Assembly: GCA_034096865.1 (NCBI GenBank)
Contig: JAWQFJ010001858.1
Span: forward strand, 27,501-91,500
Length of the DNA stretch: 64,000 nucleotides
Origin: Theodoxus fluviatilis
Taxonomy: Eukaryota > Mollusca > Gastropoda > Cycloneritida > Neritidae
Reading direction: 5' to 3'
The notes under the pieces are model-generated. The model saw nothing but the letters and a program-made list of their open reading frames with translations. It did not search any database and was not told the DNA's origin. Each line of letters begins with the position of its first letter. The stretch's first letter is position 1. The position numbers and the translations under genes are program-made. Positions 1 through 12,563 of the stretch are shown here, piece after piece.

Positions 1-433
1 GGAAGGGAGGGAGGGAGGGAATTTTACAGCCTATCAGCCTTTGTAGGCTATGTAAGGCCATCATACACAAAAATCACTAGAATAGTTTGGAGGAAGTGCA
101 AATCAAGTCACGATGTTCCTAATTAATCGCCTGAAGAGGAGTGGGGCAAATGATGAACACATCATATTAATAAGATGTGACTTTTGGCAGCTTACTTTCT
201 TTAGTCAGTGAACCACACAAACATCATGCACACAACAAAATGAAATCAGTGACCCCAATGTGTAGTAAAGGGTTGGTAACTTCAAATTAGCATGCAGACA
301 AGGCCTGAATACACATTATCCTGCATTACATAATACCAACTGGATGTTACTGGTTCTACTGACTTTCATTGGATAAGTTATTTCTGTCTTTATTTTAAGA
401 GCAGCCCTAATCAAAGTTTAATAGTTTTCTGCA

Positions 434-440
<7 letters not shown>

Positions 441-520
<80 letters not shown>
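441..520. repeat. (CT)n microsatellite in BPTF intron 11
   Basis: About 80 bp of nearly pure CT repeat with one T interruption. The rest of the left-edge intron (1-923) shows nothing else recognisable. Confidence 0.95.
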
Positions 521-923
521 GTGTAAACTAGTTGTTCCTTCAGGGGACAAGCCAATATGGTGGCTGCTTTCTGCCACATTAGCCACCAATGCCTCACTCC
601 AGTTTACATTTAGCTCAGTGGTTGGTCTGTCCATCTGTCTGTCTGCCTATCCCCTGCATGTTTTACCACCTCATTTGCTATTCATCAGCTCAGATTTACT
701 ATGAAAGACAAAAACACAAGAGGTGCTGAGACAATGATAGGAACTACTAGTACAATGAAGTCAGTGCATGAAAGAGCTTGAAAAAAAGGCACAGAAACAA
801 ATCTACACAGGGAAAGAGAGAGACATGTGACACATCAAAATGAACAGGCAGTGATATGAAAAGGAGATGTCATTTTTGAACTGTTAGTAACCCAGTAATT
901 TACACCAGCATCAACAAACTTAC

Positions 924-3900
924 TTTTCTCCAAACTGCTTGATTTCCCAAAGCTCCAGCTCCTCCTCTGGCACCCATTTCTCTGTCACGCTTGGCTCTGT
1001 CTGCTTGGGCGACTCTGCCCTCCTTCTTTCTCGAAGGCCACTCCTCTGGGGTGTGTACTTCTCTGCAATACAAGGCAATTTCAGCGTGGATTATTCATTT
1101 TTTTAAACATTAATGCAGGATAATCACTGGCTATTTGTAAAGGTGAAAACCAACAGTTTAAAATACCTTAAATTCTGCCTCCAGAATTTTGTTCATTTTG
1201 CAGACAACATCAGTGAGCAGCATAACTCTGTGGTCATCATTCCCGACAGACATCCTGGCATCTGGGGTGCTATTCGTGGCTGCAACCACTACTTGCCTTG
1301 ATTTATGAATACATATGTTTGCCCCAAATTTGTGTGTAATGAGAATACCTACTGCACCCCAAACATGTACTACTTCCTTTGGAATTTTGGCCAAACCACG
1401 CTGAACATTCCCATCTGAGAAAAGACAACAGTGAAGTCTGCCCAGAGTTACATCCCTTACTCCCGCCACACCCCTAAGCAATACTGATCTTTCCTTATGA
1501 CCCACAGGTAAGCCGGGAGGTGGGACAAAGTATTTGTATGGGTGTAGTAAGTATGCTTACTAAACACAAATTTAGAAACAAAAATTAGTGTCAATTCAAA
1601 GGAATCAAAGAATCCAAGAGATGGGAGATTTGGGACCATCTGGAGGTTACTGCAAGTTGTAATGGTCTCTAGAGGAGCTGCCCCGACAGAATGACTGGAG
1701 AAAGAGACTTTATGTCTCCCAGCAGGGCTGCAAGTTCTCTCGCTGAAGTGACTTTCTCTGGACAGAGGTGTGTGAGCAAGGCCGAGAGCTTCTCCATATA
1801 TGCCTGCTTGGGAGACACTAGCCAAGTCCTAGATGCACGAAAGAAGTGACTGGTGACGGCTCTGACTTCTGAAGGTTCACCTGGAAATCCCAGATTCCTC
1901 GCCACCCACAAGACTGTGTATGTGTGGCAAGAACAAAGCTCATGTATTCGAGCCAGCTGTCTGATAGGTATGAATCCTGATCTCAATCTGGCGAATACGC
2001 AGGTGATACTCCCTATTCACTCTCATTAAGATCCATAGGGACAGAGAGAGGCTGAAGGGAAGAACTCTGAAAGTTTTCCTTTACACTAAAAAAACCTCAT
2101 GCACTTCATGAGGATGAACAAGAATCTAAAAGTAGGCATCTGTAAAGTCTATGAATGTGGCCCATTGTGCCTGCTAAATAGTTTCCCAAATGGAAGCTTG
2201 CATTTCCATCTGGAAGCATATTAGTCTAAGAGACCCATTCAGGGTGGACAGAGGTCCCCTGATGCCCTGATCACCGTAAAGAGATGACGGTAGAAACCTG
2301 GAGAGATGGGAAAAATCACCTCTATCAGGAGGGTATGAACTTCCATCATGGGTGCAACTCTTCACAAAGATCTGAAGGAATGTGGGAGAGCAGCAGAGAG
2401 GGGACTGTGAGGGACCCCACGGGAGAGCCCCACCCCCATTACCTCCATAAACCAGCTGCTGGCCTAAACTAAAGGCCAGGCCTCAAGGCGAGACAGGGGC
2501 AGGGGAAGTCATTTGGGTTTTGACCTCTCAGATTTGTCCCCGTGCCTCCTGGAAGAGCGGCTGCTGCTGCCCCTGCAGGAACCACGACCCCTTTGGTGGT
2601 GGACCATTCAAGGGTGAGTAGAAAAAGCCCGAGATGATTTGGGGTGAAGGAATACGAGCCACTGCAGTGCCAATAGGAAGGACCTCTGGACTGGAGCTCA
2701 GGGCTGCAAGAAGTGGGACTGAGACAACACAGCTTTGCTGCTTGCCAAGATGGTGTCACTGAGAGCACATGTAGCTGCTGCTCATGCAGTAAAGGAGGGA
2801 GGCCATTTCTCCCTCCAGGACTTCTTCTCTAAAGCTGGGGAGGGAGAGATGCAGGGATCAACTGACCTCTGTGTTTTTTGCATCTACAAGGGGGCTCCAC
2901 TCCCTCCTCCCAATCTTGCTTTGGGATGGAGGGGGGGGGGGGGGGGGGCATCTTTAAGAATGGGGTCCAGGATGGGGTCACTGACTCATGGCTGAGGTGC
3001 AGCTCCCTTGCCCTTGGGGGAGAGGCCTTGTGAACCAGCACTGGATGCCCACCCCCCACCCCCACCTGGGTGGCCAGACTGCCATCCCTGCCTGGGACAG
3101 GGGTGGTGAAGGGGTGCACTGCTTGCCAGCCCTGTTATCAACAGGGGTGCACATGTGTGCAACTCCCAGAAGGAAAGCTGATCGGTTCCACATGTGCATG
3201 GTGTTGGGGGAGTAGGGGAGACAACTCTGAGCATACTTTGTTAGTCATATTTTAGATGGCATTGTTCGGCATTGATAGGCCTAAATGCTGAAGGAAACAG
3301 CACATGTTTGGGGCACAGTAAGACGCAATATTAAATCAAGTTTGCTCCTGTGGCAACCAGGAGTTCAAAGTCCCCTATGGAAATATCAATTGCACCTTGT
3401 GCATTTGATAATAAAGAAATGATCTTGTTCTCCTCTTTTCAAATTTAAATACACATGCATGCACTTTATCATTACCAATAAATATTTGACAAAGACTGCA
3501 CAAAAGCCATTTTGACATGAATATATTTTTTTAGGGCAGTGATATCATCATTGAGCATCCTAGTTCTAAAAATCTTTCAATCATTGGTCAAGAACTAAGT
3601 CAACTACTCGAGTAATCCAAAATTCAGCATGAGATGAGCCTTACCTTTGGGAGTGTTGGGAATGCCGATTGGTACCACAATCTTCCGCACCAGGAACTCC
3701 GATCTCAGTCCATAGGGACCAATGTCCCGCCGTTTCAGCAGTTCTGTAGTGGTGATCTCTGACTCAGTCGAGGTAGTGTTGGTTCCACCAGCAGGGGGCT
3801 TGACCCCAAGGTCATCCCAGCGAATGGACGCCCACAGAATGCGTAGCTGCAGGGCAGCCGCTGCTAGGGACTTCAGGGTCTGTGTGCGATACCGCCAGGC

Positions 3901-6900
3901 GGTCTTGAAGACAGGCCGGGGGCAGGGGTAGATCCAGTTGACATTGTTCATCTTGCAATTGTAGTTGAAACCCCCAGTTTCCTTCCAGCCCCCAACCCTG
4001 GCCAGCTTCTTGAGTTCGTAGCGCTCAAGGACAAAGATGCTCTTCAGCTTCATGCCAGTTGTGAACTTCTGGCATACAGGCAGGCTGGCCTTCTTCAGGC
4101 CCTTGTTGCGCTTGTTGATCTTGGTGAAGCGAGCAAGTTTGAACTTGTCAGATGTCTGGCGGATGGGGGGCAGCTTGGCCTTGAGGTCATCAATGCTCAT
4201 CTTGGCAATGGCCTGCTGCAAGGCCTGCTGTGCCTGGGACAGCGAGACGCCCGTCCTGTTGGCCAAGAGCTGGGCCACTGCTGTCTGATCAGGGCTCTCA
4301 TCTACGGAAGTCTTGGAGGTGCTGCCTGCACCACCACTGCTGCTGCCTGGTTTTGCTTTAGAGTCTGTTGCTGCTACCACAACAGCTTTGCTTGGTGATT
4401 TGGAATTGGCATTTACCACAGTTACAGCCTTTTTGTCATCACCCTCATTCTCTCCTTCCCTCTTACTGTCTCCATCCTCATCCCCACCCTCCTCCTCATC
4501 CTCCTGCTTGGGGTCCACACTGCTGGAGGAGGCATCATCATTTTTGTCTATTTCCATTTTGATGGAGTTGAGAATGTCCGAAGACTCTGTGTTGCCATTG
4601 GTTTTGTCACCGTCTTTGTCTCCCATAATGTCTATCTCCTCCTCCTCCATGCCCGTCTCCCCCTTGGTTTCTTCCTTCTTGATTGGAGTCTTGACACCGC
4701 GGGCCAGTGCACGACACATTGGGGAGAAGCACTGAGACACACCCCCTGTCCGACATGATGGGGAGTAGCACTCCAGCCCTGGAGATTCCTCAGTATCCAA
4801 GCCTCTAGAGGAACTAGGCTGCGGTCCCAGACCGTTCAGGAGCGAGACCTGGGCCTTGTTGTCAGGCGTGCCAGTGCCACCCGACTCCTGCTGCTTCTTC
4901 TTCTCCAGATTGGTCTTCCACTGGATCTGCTGCTCCACTGCTGTCCGCTGCCGCTTCTCCCACTCGTCCTGCTTCAGGCGTCGCTCCAGGAGGGCATCCA
5001 GCTTGCTGTGAGGCTTGCTGACCTTGGCATAGTGGCTTCGGTCAGTCAGCCCCTTGCTGACATCCACCACCTCAACCTCCAACTTGGGTGGCAGGCTGCA
5101 GAGTATGGCTCGCACTTCAGGACTGACTTCACTCAGGCCGAGGGACGTGGTGGCCCCTCTGTTGGCATCCTGCCCTGCTGCTGCCCCTGCCCCTGCTGCT
5201 GCCTCTTTCTCCCCTGCTGCCTCCTCCACCTCCATTGGGACATTGTCCTTACCCTGCTCTCCTGTATTGCTGCATCCCGATTCACTGACCTCTGTCTCTC
5301 CCAACTCTGTTTTTGTGCTTTCCTCACATTTGTCCCTTGGCTTCTCAGGTTCCCCCAAGGCAGGCACAGGAGGAGGCGGAGGCAGAGCAGGAGGAGGCAG
5401 AGCAGGAGGTGGTAGATCTACCTCCATCTCTGTCTCAGAATGCTTGGGAGTGTCAGTGCCTGAGTTGGCCTTGTCCTGCACAGCCTTCACAGCTGTCTCT
5501 GCTTCCAGTTTGGCGGGGCTGGCCTGGATGGCAGGCTTGACTTGCTTGAGGCGACGGTTGCGGATCTTGGCAGCCACACTGCGAAGTCCCACGGTGTCTT
5601 GAGGCACTATCTGGTAGTTCCTGACTACACTCACCCACAACCAGCCGTTGCCCCCAGACACCCGGTACTCCTCACCTCTCTGCTTCCATACCTGCAACAG
5701 CATTGAAAGGTCAGATTTCTGTAACACTGGATTTTTTGGGTTTTATTCTTATAAATGAAACTCAGCTGTAAGAAATGATACACTTTGGAGGCCAGGTCTT
5801 TTATGGATGACACAAAACTGATTTGTCAAAACTCCTTCCCAGATCTTCTCCATCAAAACAGCAATTAAATTGTTTTTCCATCTGGGAGCATGAAAGCATC
5901 TTTGGCAATTTCTTCTCCTGGCATGTCGGGAGATCAGACCAAGAGGGAGTATTATTGGCTGAAACGAGAGAATACGAGAGAATCACTTGAATCAATACAA
6001 AACTAATCTTACCTGATGCTTCAAACCCAAGGGGTACTTGATCCATATCATAGGTCTCCCTTCATCTTCCTCCTCTTTCCTTCTGCGCAGCTCCTTCTCA
6101 CGCTTCTTGATCTCTTCCCGGTCAGCAGTGGTGATTCTTTGCATTCTAGAGTGTCCTGCAAAAAATGCCAGACTTTGTCAAGGCAAAGATCTCTTACGAA
6201 ATTGCAAAAGGTGATCAGTCAGATAGGTGGCTTATACAAGATAACACTACAACATATCAAATAATCTTCAGTCTGCACAGTCAGGTAAACACCAAGTATG
6301 GCAGCATTATGTTACTCATATATTCAAAGCATACTTTGCATAATTATTTTTAGATAAATCAACAAGTCCAAGTAAGTTGCACTTTAGCCAGACTGCTCAG
6401 AGAAAATCAAAATGTCCCAACAGGATACTTATTATACATTCACTACACATGACCATTCAAGGACACTTTTGAACTGCTCCTGCTCAGAGTTTCTGAGAAA
6501 GCATCAGAGATGAAATTTTGGGGGCGATATTTCCTGACGGGCAGACGATTTCCTATCACCAGCTCTCTGCCTGTAAACATGACCTGCCAACCCCCACCAC
6601 CATCACCCAAAAAAGGGGAAAAAGAGGTAGTGATTAATCTTTGAGCTCTACCCATTCAATTCTGCCTTGCCCTTGCCTCAACCACTACCCTCACCAAACC
6701 ACTGTTCCACCTTGCCCTATCCCACCATGCCCCTCTGCTGCAAAGACAGCTGCTGCTATAATCCTGCCTCAACCACTACCCTCACCAAACCACTGTTCCA
6801 CCTTGCATTATCCCACCATGCCCCTCTGCTGCAAAGACAGCTGCTGCTATAATCCTGCCTCAACCACTACCCTTACCAAACCACTGTTCCACCTTGCATT

Positions 6901-9900
6901 ATCCCACCATGCCCCTCAGCTGCAAAGACAGCTGCTGCTATAATCCTGCCTCAACCACAACCCTCACCAAACCACTGTTCCACCTTGCATTATCCCACCA
7001 TGCCCCTCTGCTGCAAAGACAGCTGCTGCCTTAATCCTGCCTCAACCACAACCCTCACCAAACCCCACTGTTCCACCTTGCCCTATCCCACTGTGTCCCT
7101 CTCCGCCCCAAAGACAGCTGCTGCCACTGACCGAGGGCCTCGCTCCAGACGGGGTTGCAGACAACCGGCTTGATGCACGCCTCCAGGATGGCCAACGCCA
7201 GACCAAAGTCCTGGGGATTCTGGCACATGTGCACTGCCTTCTGCCAGTTCTGGCGGTGGATGGGCCAGTTGGGGTGAAGGAATGGCGTGGGCAGATTGTT
7301 CTCTAGCTGCGTGATGCTCAGCCTCAGTGTGGAGACTGTCATGACACGGTTGCCCGAGATGGTGCCATTCCACTTGAATTCACTGGCTTGTGTGAGGGAG
7401 AATTTGTGGGAGAGATGGCGCCGCTTGTCACGCTCCTCGTTGTGCTGGTGCTTATTGAGCGCCAGCGTGTTAGTGGAATACTGGTTTGTGTAGTTCTTGT
7501 AGCCACCCTCCATGCCTGCCAAGATAGGTACAGAGTGAAATGTGTTGGCAACATTAGAGACTCATTTTCCATTCAACATTAAAATATATAAAATCTAGTC
7601 ACATGCATTTTAAATATCAATACAATCCATCTTTGGTGATAAAATGCAAATGACTATATTCCAGCCTGGTTCCAACAGACTGACAAGACAAAACCAACAA
7701 GTTCAAGAATGGCATATGCTATCAAATAAACAAGCATGATCATAATACGCAAAAACTTTCACATACGCATTGAATGCAGCCTACCAATAGCAACCAAGCC
7801 CTGGAGGGAAAAAAAACAAACGCAATTTTATTGCACTCATAGAGATACATTCTAGTGACACAAGCCTTCCAAAGGCTTTAAACAATGCAGTAATAATAGT
7901 TTGATAATAAGTTTATTTCTAAAGCACCATTACAAACATAAAATGAAGCTCACAGTGCTTTACATACAATTTGATTATGTACAGAGTTAAAAGACAAAGA
8001 TATATCCAGCTATGTTCACACAAACACACACACAGAGTAACATTTATCTTACAGATCTTTTTTTTAAAACGAGATATAAATGGATGAAGACAAACTAATT
8101 ATGCTTAAAGAAATGAATGAATAAACAAGTCCATTACACTCTCTCCCCCAATCCCTTTTCTCTCTTTCTCTCAATCACACACACACACACACACACACAG
8201 ACACACACACACACACACACATACACATACAAGACTAGTAGCAGACAATCTATGAAGCAGAGGGAATGAAGGTGGCTCTCACCAAGCTTGAAGAACTGGG
8301 ACTGTGAGACAGTGGAGCTGGCAGTGGTTGCGGCTGCCTTGCTGCGTGTGACTCGAGTGATCTCCCCATCTTTGTTGATGACTAGAAGGTCGTCTGTCTT
8401 GCAAGACTTCACTGAGGTAGTGGTTGAAGTGACAGAATCTGTGAACTGCTTGGGAGTGAGGGAGCCAGTCTTGGACCGAGTCAAGATTCTTCGGGTCTCC
8501 ATGGCTGCAAAGATAACATCAGTCTTAAAATCCTGCATTAGAAACATGAGATAACACTTACATACTTTCAATGTAGGTACCGGCAGCCTCTATACAGCTA
8601 TGCGGGAAACGCCAAAATTGCTTGAAATTTGGCCTTTTTTCAGAAGAGATTTCTCCATTCTGTTTGTTTTTCAAGCAATATTAAACATGGGAATAAAAAG
8701 TTTGAATCTTCTTCTATCGATTGCAGCTAATTAATATTAGTTTAATGCAAAAACGCAAGTGTAAAAATTAATTAGAAAAGCAATCCCACATGCTGAAAGC
8801 GCAGCGCTGGCCGCCACTGGTTTCCCGTCTCGCGTGGTTGCCGATATCGGGTCACCATGGAAAATTCCATTGCGCGTCTGTAAAGTTTCATTCATGGTAT
8901 GCAAATGATTTGAGGCTGAAAGAGGAATGATTCAGCTTTATTTTCGTATAATTTTTGTTCTTCAATGATTCTGCGAAGTTTGTCAGATTTTCGATTAAAA
9001 ACATCGCTCGAAAAACATTGAACTTTGAAGAGGATTTTCATAAAAGTTATTAAATCTGGCCTACACATAACTGGTATCGCCGGAAAGGTCGTTTTTCGCC
9101 GGTTTTAATGACATACGAAACTAAGATCTACAGCGCATACGCGCCAAGCGGAGCTCATTCAATTGGAATGTCTCAACATGGCCGACACGGGAAAATCTTC
9201 CGCACCGCCGGACTGTTTCACTTCGTCATTTCTCCAGAAAATCGAACGATATTTCGGTAAGTGAACATTTATTTAAAAAAGAACAATCTTATGGTTGTTT
9301 TTGTAGACGGATTATTGATTTTTTTCGTGAAAATATTTGAAAATGACGTTGAACTCTCAGTCGATTTTGGACAAAGACCGATTGCAGATCTGATGCGCCA
9401 GTTGTCCTCGTATTGAAGTCACTGATATTTCTAAGTCAAAGCAACTGGTCAAAATATTGCACCTACTGATGGAGGAAAACGTTTTAAGGGTATTTGTGAA
9501 TTGATGCAGTTTGTTTTTCATAGTTTAGATGCATAAAACGTGATTTCAAACACACGTGGTTGAACCGGAAGTTGTGAATCGAAGCCTTTCTGTTGTCTAC
9601 TACACTATTTCCACAGAACTCAGCTAGTTCAGTAGTTGCAAATCGCAGCTAAAACATTCTTTTTTTTTATTTTCAGTTCCCCCCTGCTGATCTCAGTGAG
9701 ATGTACAGTGACTGTAAAAACTACCTTGCTGCTCACCCTGGCAATTAACAGGAGATCGTAGTTTCAAGTACATATGATATATGCATTCATATTATGAACC
9801 GTTTGTGCTCTGGTACTGAAATTCAGTGTACTGACGTTGACCCTTTTTTGCATATTTTTGTTATGACTATTGTTACAACTATAGAATCTTGTGTTGATTC

Positions 9901-12532
9901 TGAATCTTTTTGAGTTGTTTGATATGAACATAAACTGTAGACCAAATTTGAATACTCTTGAGTCTTGTCTGCTGTTCATGTGAAGGTAAGTTTTCCAGTT
10001 TTACCACTGAAACGGGCATACATTCTTCATAATTATGTTTTGCAATTTCTGACTATTGAATTGTGAATGTTTTAGAGTTGCTTAGTCTGTGCATAAATTG
10101 CATGCCAAATTAGAAAGTTGACCCTTGAATATGATTGAAGATAATTGTCCTTAAGTTCACTTTTCCCACTGTGCGACCACTAAAAACTTGCACTTTTTTA
10201 CTTTCACAAGTACATTTAGCTCTAACTACTAACTTAAAGTATTGAATTTGAATGTTTGTCTGTTGCATATTGTGTCCATAAACTACAGGCCAAATTTGAG
10301 TACTCAGACTGCCATAGTTCTGAAGATATTGGTCTTTAAAGTGAAATTTAGTTAAAAACTGCTGATTTCCGTTGTGGAAATTGAGGATTTTGTCAATTGT
10401 GAAGCTCTATAACTTTTTTTCCACTAAAGTGTATTGCTAAAATAAAAATAGGCTTAACATATATGTACATCTAGGTGTGAAAATGGATTTTGAAGCCTCT
10501 GTGTCCCTTATTATTAGAACTACAGACCTGTAAACATGCCCCCCCGGGCAATATTCATGCTCTTTTGAAGTCATTTTGAAGCCACTTTGGCATGATATCT
10601 CTGCTTTATCCTTCCTGCAGGCATGTTTCTTATTGCAGATTCTTACTGGCAGTAACTTCTATTTTAAGAATATGTCAATATCTGAACTGTGCTGTATTAG
10701 TGTAAACAATGATATAGTTGTAAAATTGCTGAAATCTTTGTTTATTTTGGCCTTCGCTCAGGGTCGCGACTTTGATGAGCAATATCTCGGGAACTAATAA
10801 AGCTAGTCACTTACTTTTTTTGTTGTTTTTCTTGTATTTGTTACCACTTTCCATAAAAACACATTTCATAAACAAAAGCACAAATCTAATTTTTGACTGC
10901 CGGTACCTATTCAATGCCACACATCATGACAGAAATAACACATTTCTTAGCTTGTGACACACCCGTTCATCTTGCAAGCTCTGGGTTTGGAATATTTCCA
11001 GGGATTAAACAAGACACCACCAATTCTAAGATCCTAGAGTAAACAAGTTCAATCATTTCAGCACTCAGTAACACTTTACAAAGCTGGTATCTGGCTTGTT
11101 TCATCATTTCCCTGAGGTGCAACTGCAGTATCACCAACTACAACTACAATGTAACAGCACTCACAATCAATAATTTCTCATTTACAACTCATTTCTACTA
11201 AACGAATCTCATACCCAACTGGACAATTATGAGTTTTGTCCTTAAACAGATGAGGAGGGTGTAGGCTATTGTTGAGCTATTCTTTCCAGCTGCTCTAAAA
11301 TTGGGGTCCATCTATATGTTGCTGCATGGAAATTTCCAAATGCTTGCTTAAAAAAACTACATCCAATATTAAAGGAGAAAAGCTATAAAATTGCCTGTTA
11401 AATCACTTTTCTCCCTCATCAATGAAACGGATGCTTTCATCTTTGTATCTTTTCTAAAACTGTAATCTCATCAACATGATTTGGCCTGACCAATGTGCAT
11501 ATATTGCGAAGAAATTTCAAGACATTCTGGTATAATTTTCTTGAAGTGTTAACTCCAGAGGGTAGCATCTTCCCCAACCTGAAAACCACAGAGGCCCCAA
11601 TTTATAAGTGGTTTTCATCACTGAAATGTGCATTCAAAGGACTCTTAGAGCCAGTAAATAATTCAAAATCCACTATAATGGAGATTAGACTAAACAGTAT
11701 AGTAATGGGTCTCATTTGAGCAGGTGCCATGTAAGTGCCCTATTGTACTTCAAAGTGGCTAGCCACAAGTTCATTTTCTTGTGTGGGTTGTCTCCTCCTT
11801 GACCACAAGAGCAGTCATTCTCCGTCTTAAAATCAATGCCTTACTTCCCTTGGTGAAGCCATTACTGTACACAACTTGCACATTAGTGCACAAATTGAGT
11901 ATTTTGCCTGTGTTCCATTCTAAATACTACTGACACATACCATTAAACAGGGCAATACTTTCATTACTGGATATGAAAAATTGTCATTCCCTAGCGATCT
12001 AAACAACCAGTTAGCATCATTGAAATAAGGCCAAAAGAGAAAAAAAATGTGGTTACTGTAACATGGCCAGAAAAAATAGGGTCAGTAGATTGACCTAAAC
12101 TTTTTTGTTGTTGAGAGGCCAGATTGAACATAAATTACCTCTCTGTTGCTGAAAAACATTTTTCTAAATACATAAATAAGGCAGGGAAGTGGGACAACAC
12201 ACAATATGCTGAATATCATCAATTTCTTCTTTCTTTTTTTTTCTTTCTTTTTTTCTCAACCGAAAAAATAGTTTAAGGTCAGAAGAAAAATTTAAAGAGT
12301 TGGTTGGGTTACCATAACCACAACAATTTTTTCCTTTGGCCTAACCTTTCCTGCAGCTGTTGGAGAATATATTATGCAATTTACATTCATATGTAACATG
12401 AAGAAGATTTCATGCAGTTCTGATAGTAAAATTCTCAACGTCATGGAGGTTCAAGCTCTCCGACAGAATTTGGAAAACAATTCAAATGCTACCTCTCATC
12501 ATTTCTATGTCAACAGCACCTTCGCATCTACA

Positions 12533-12563
<31 letters not shown>

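Noticed and set aside
4313..5602. Plus-strand open frames of 135-182 residues
   Set aside because: They are antisense shadows of the GC-rich BPTF exon 10.
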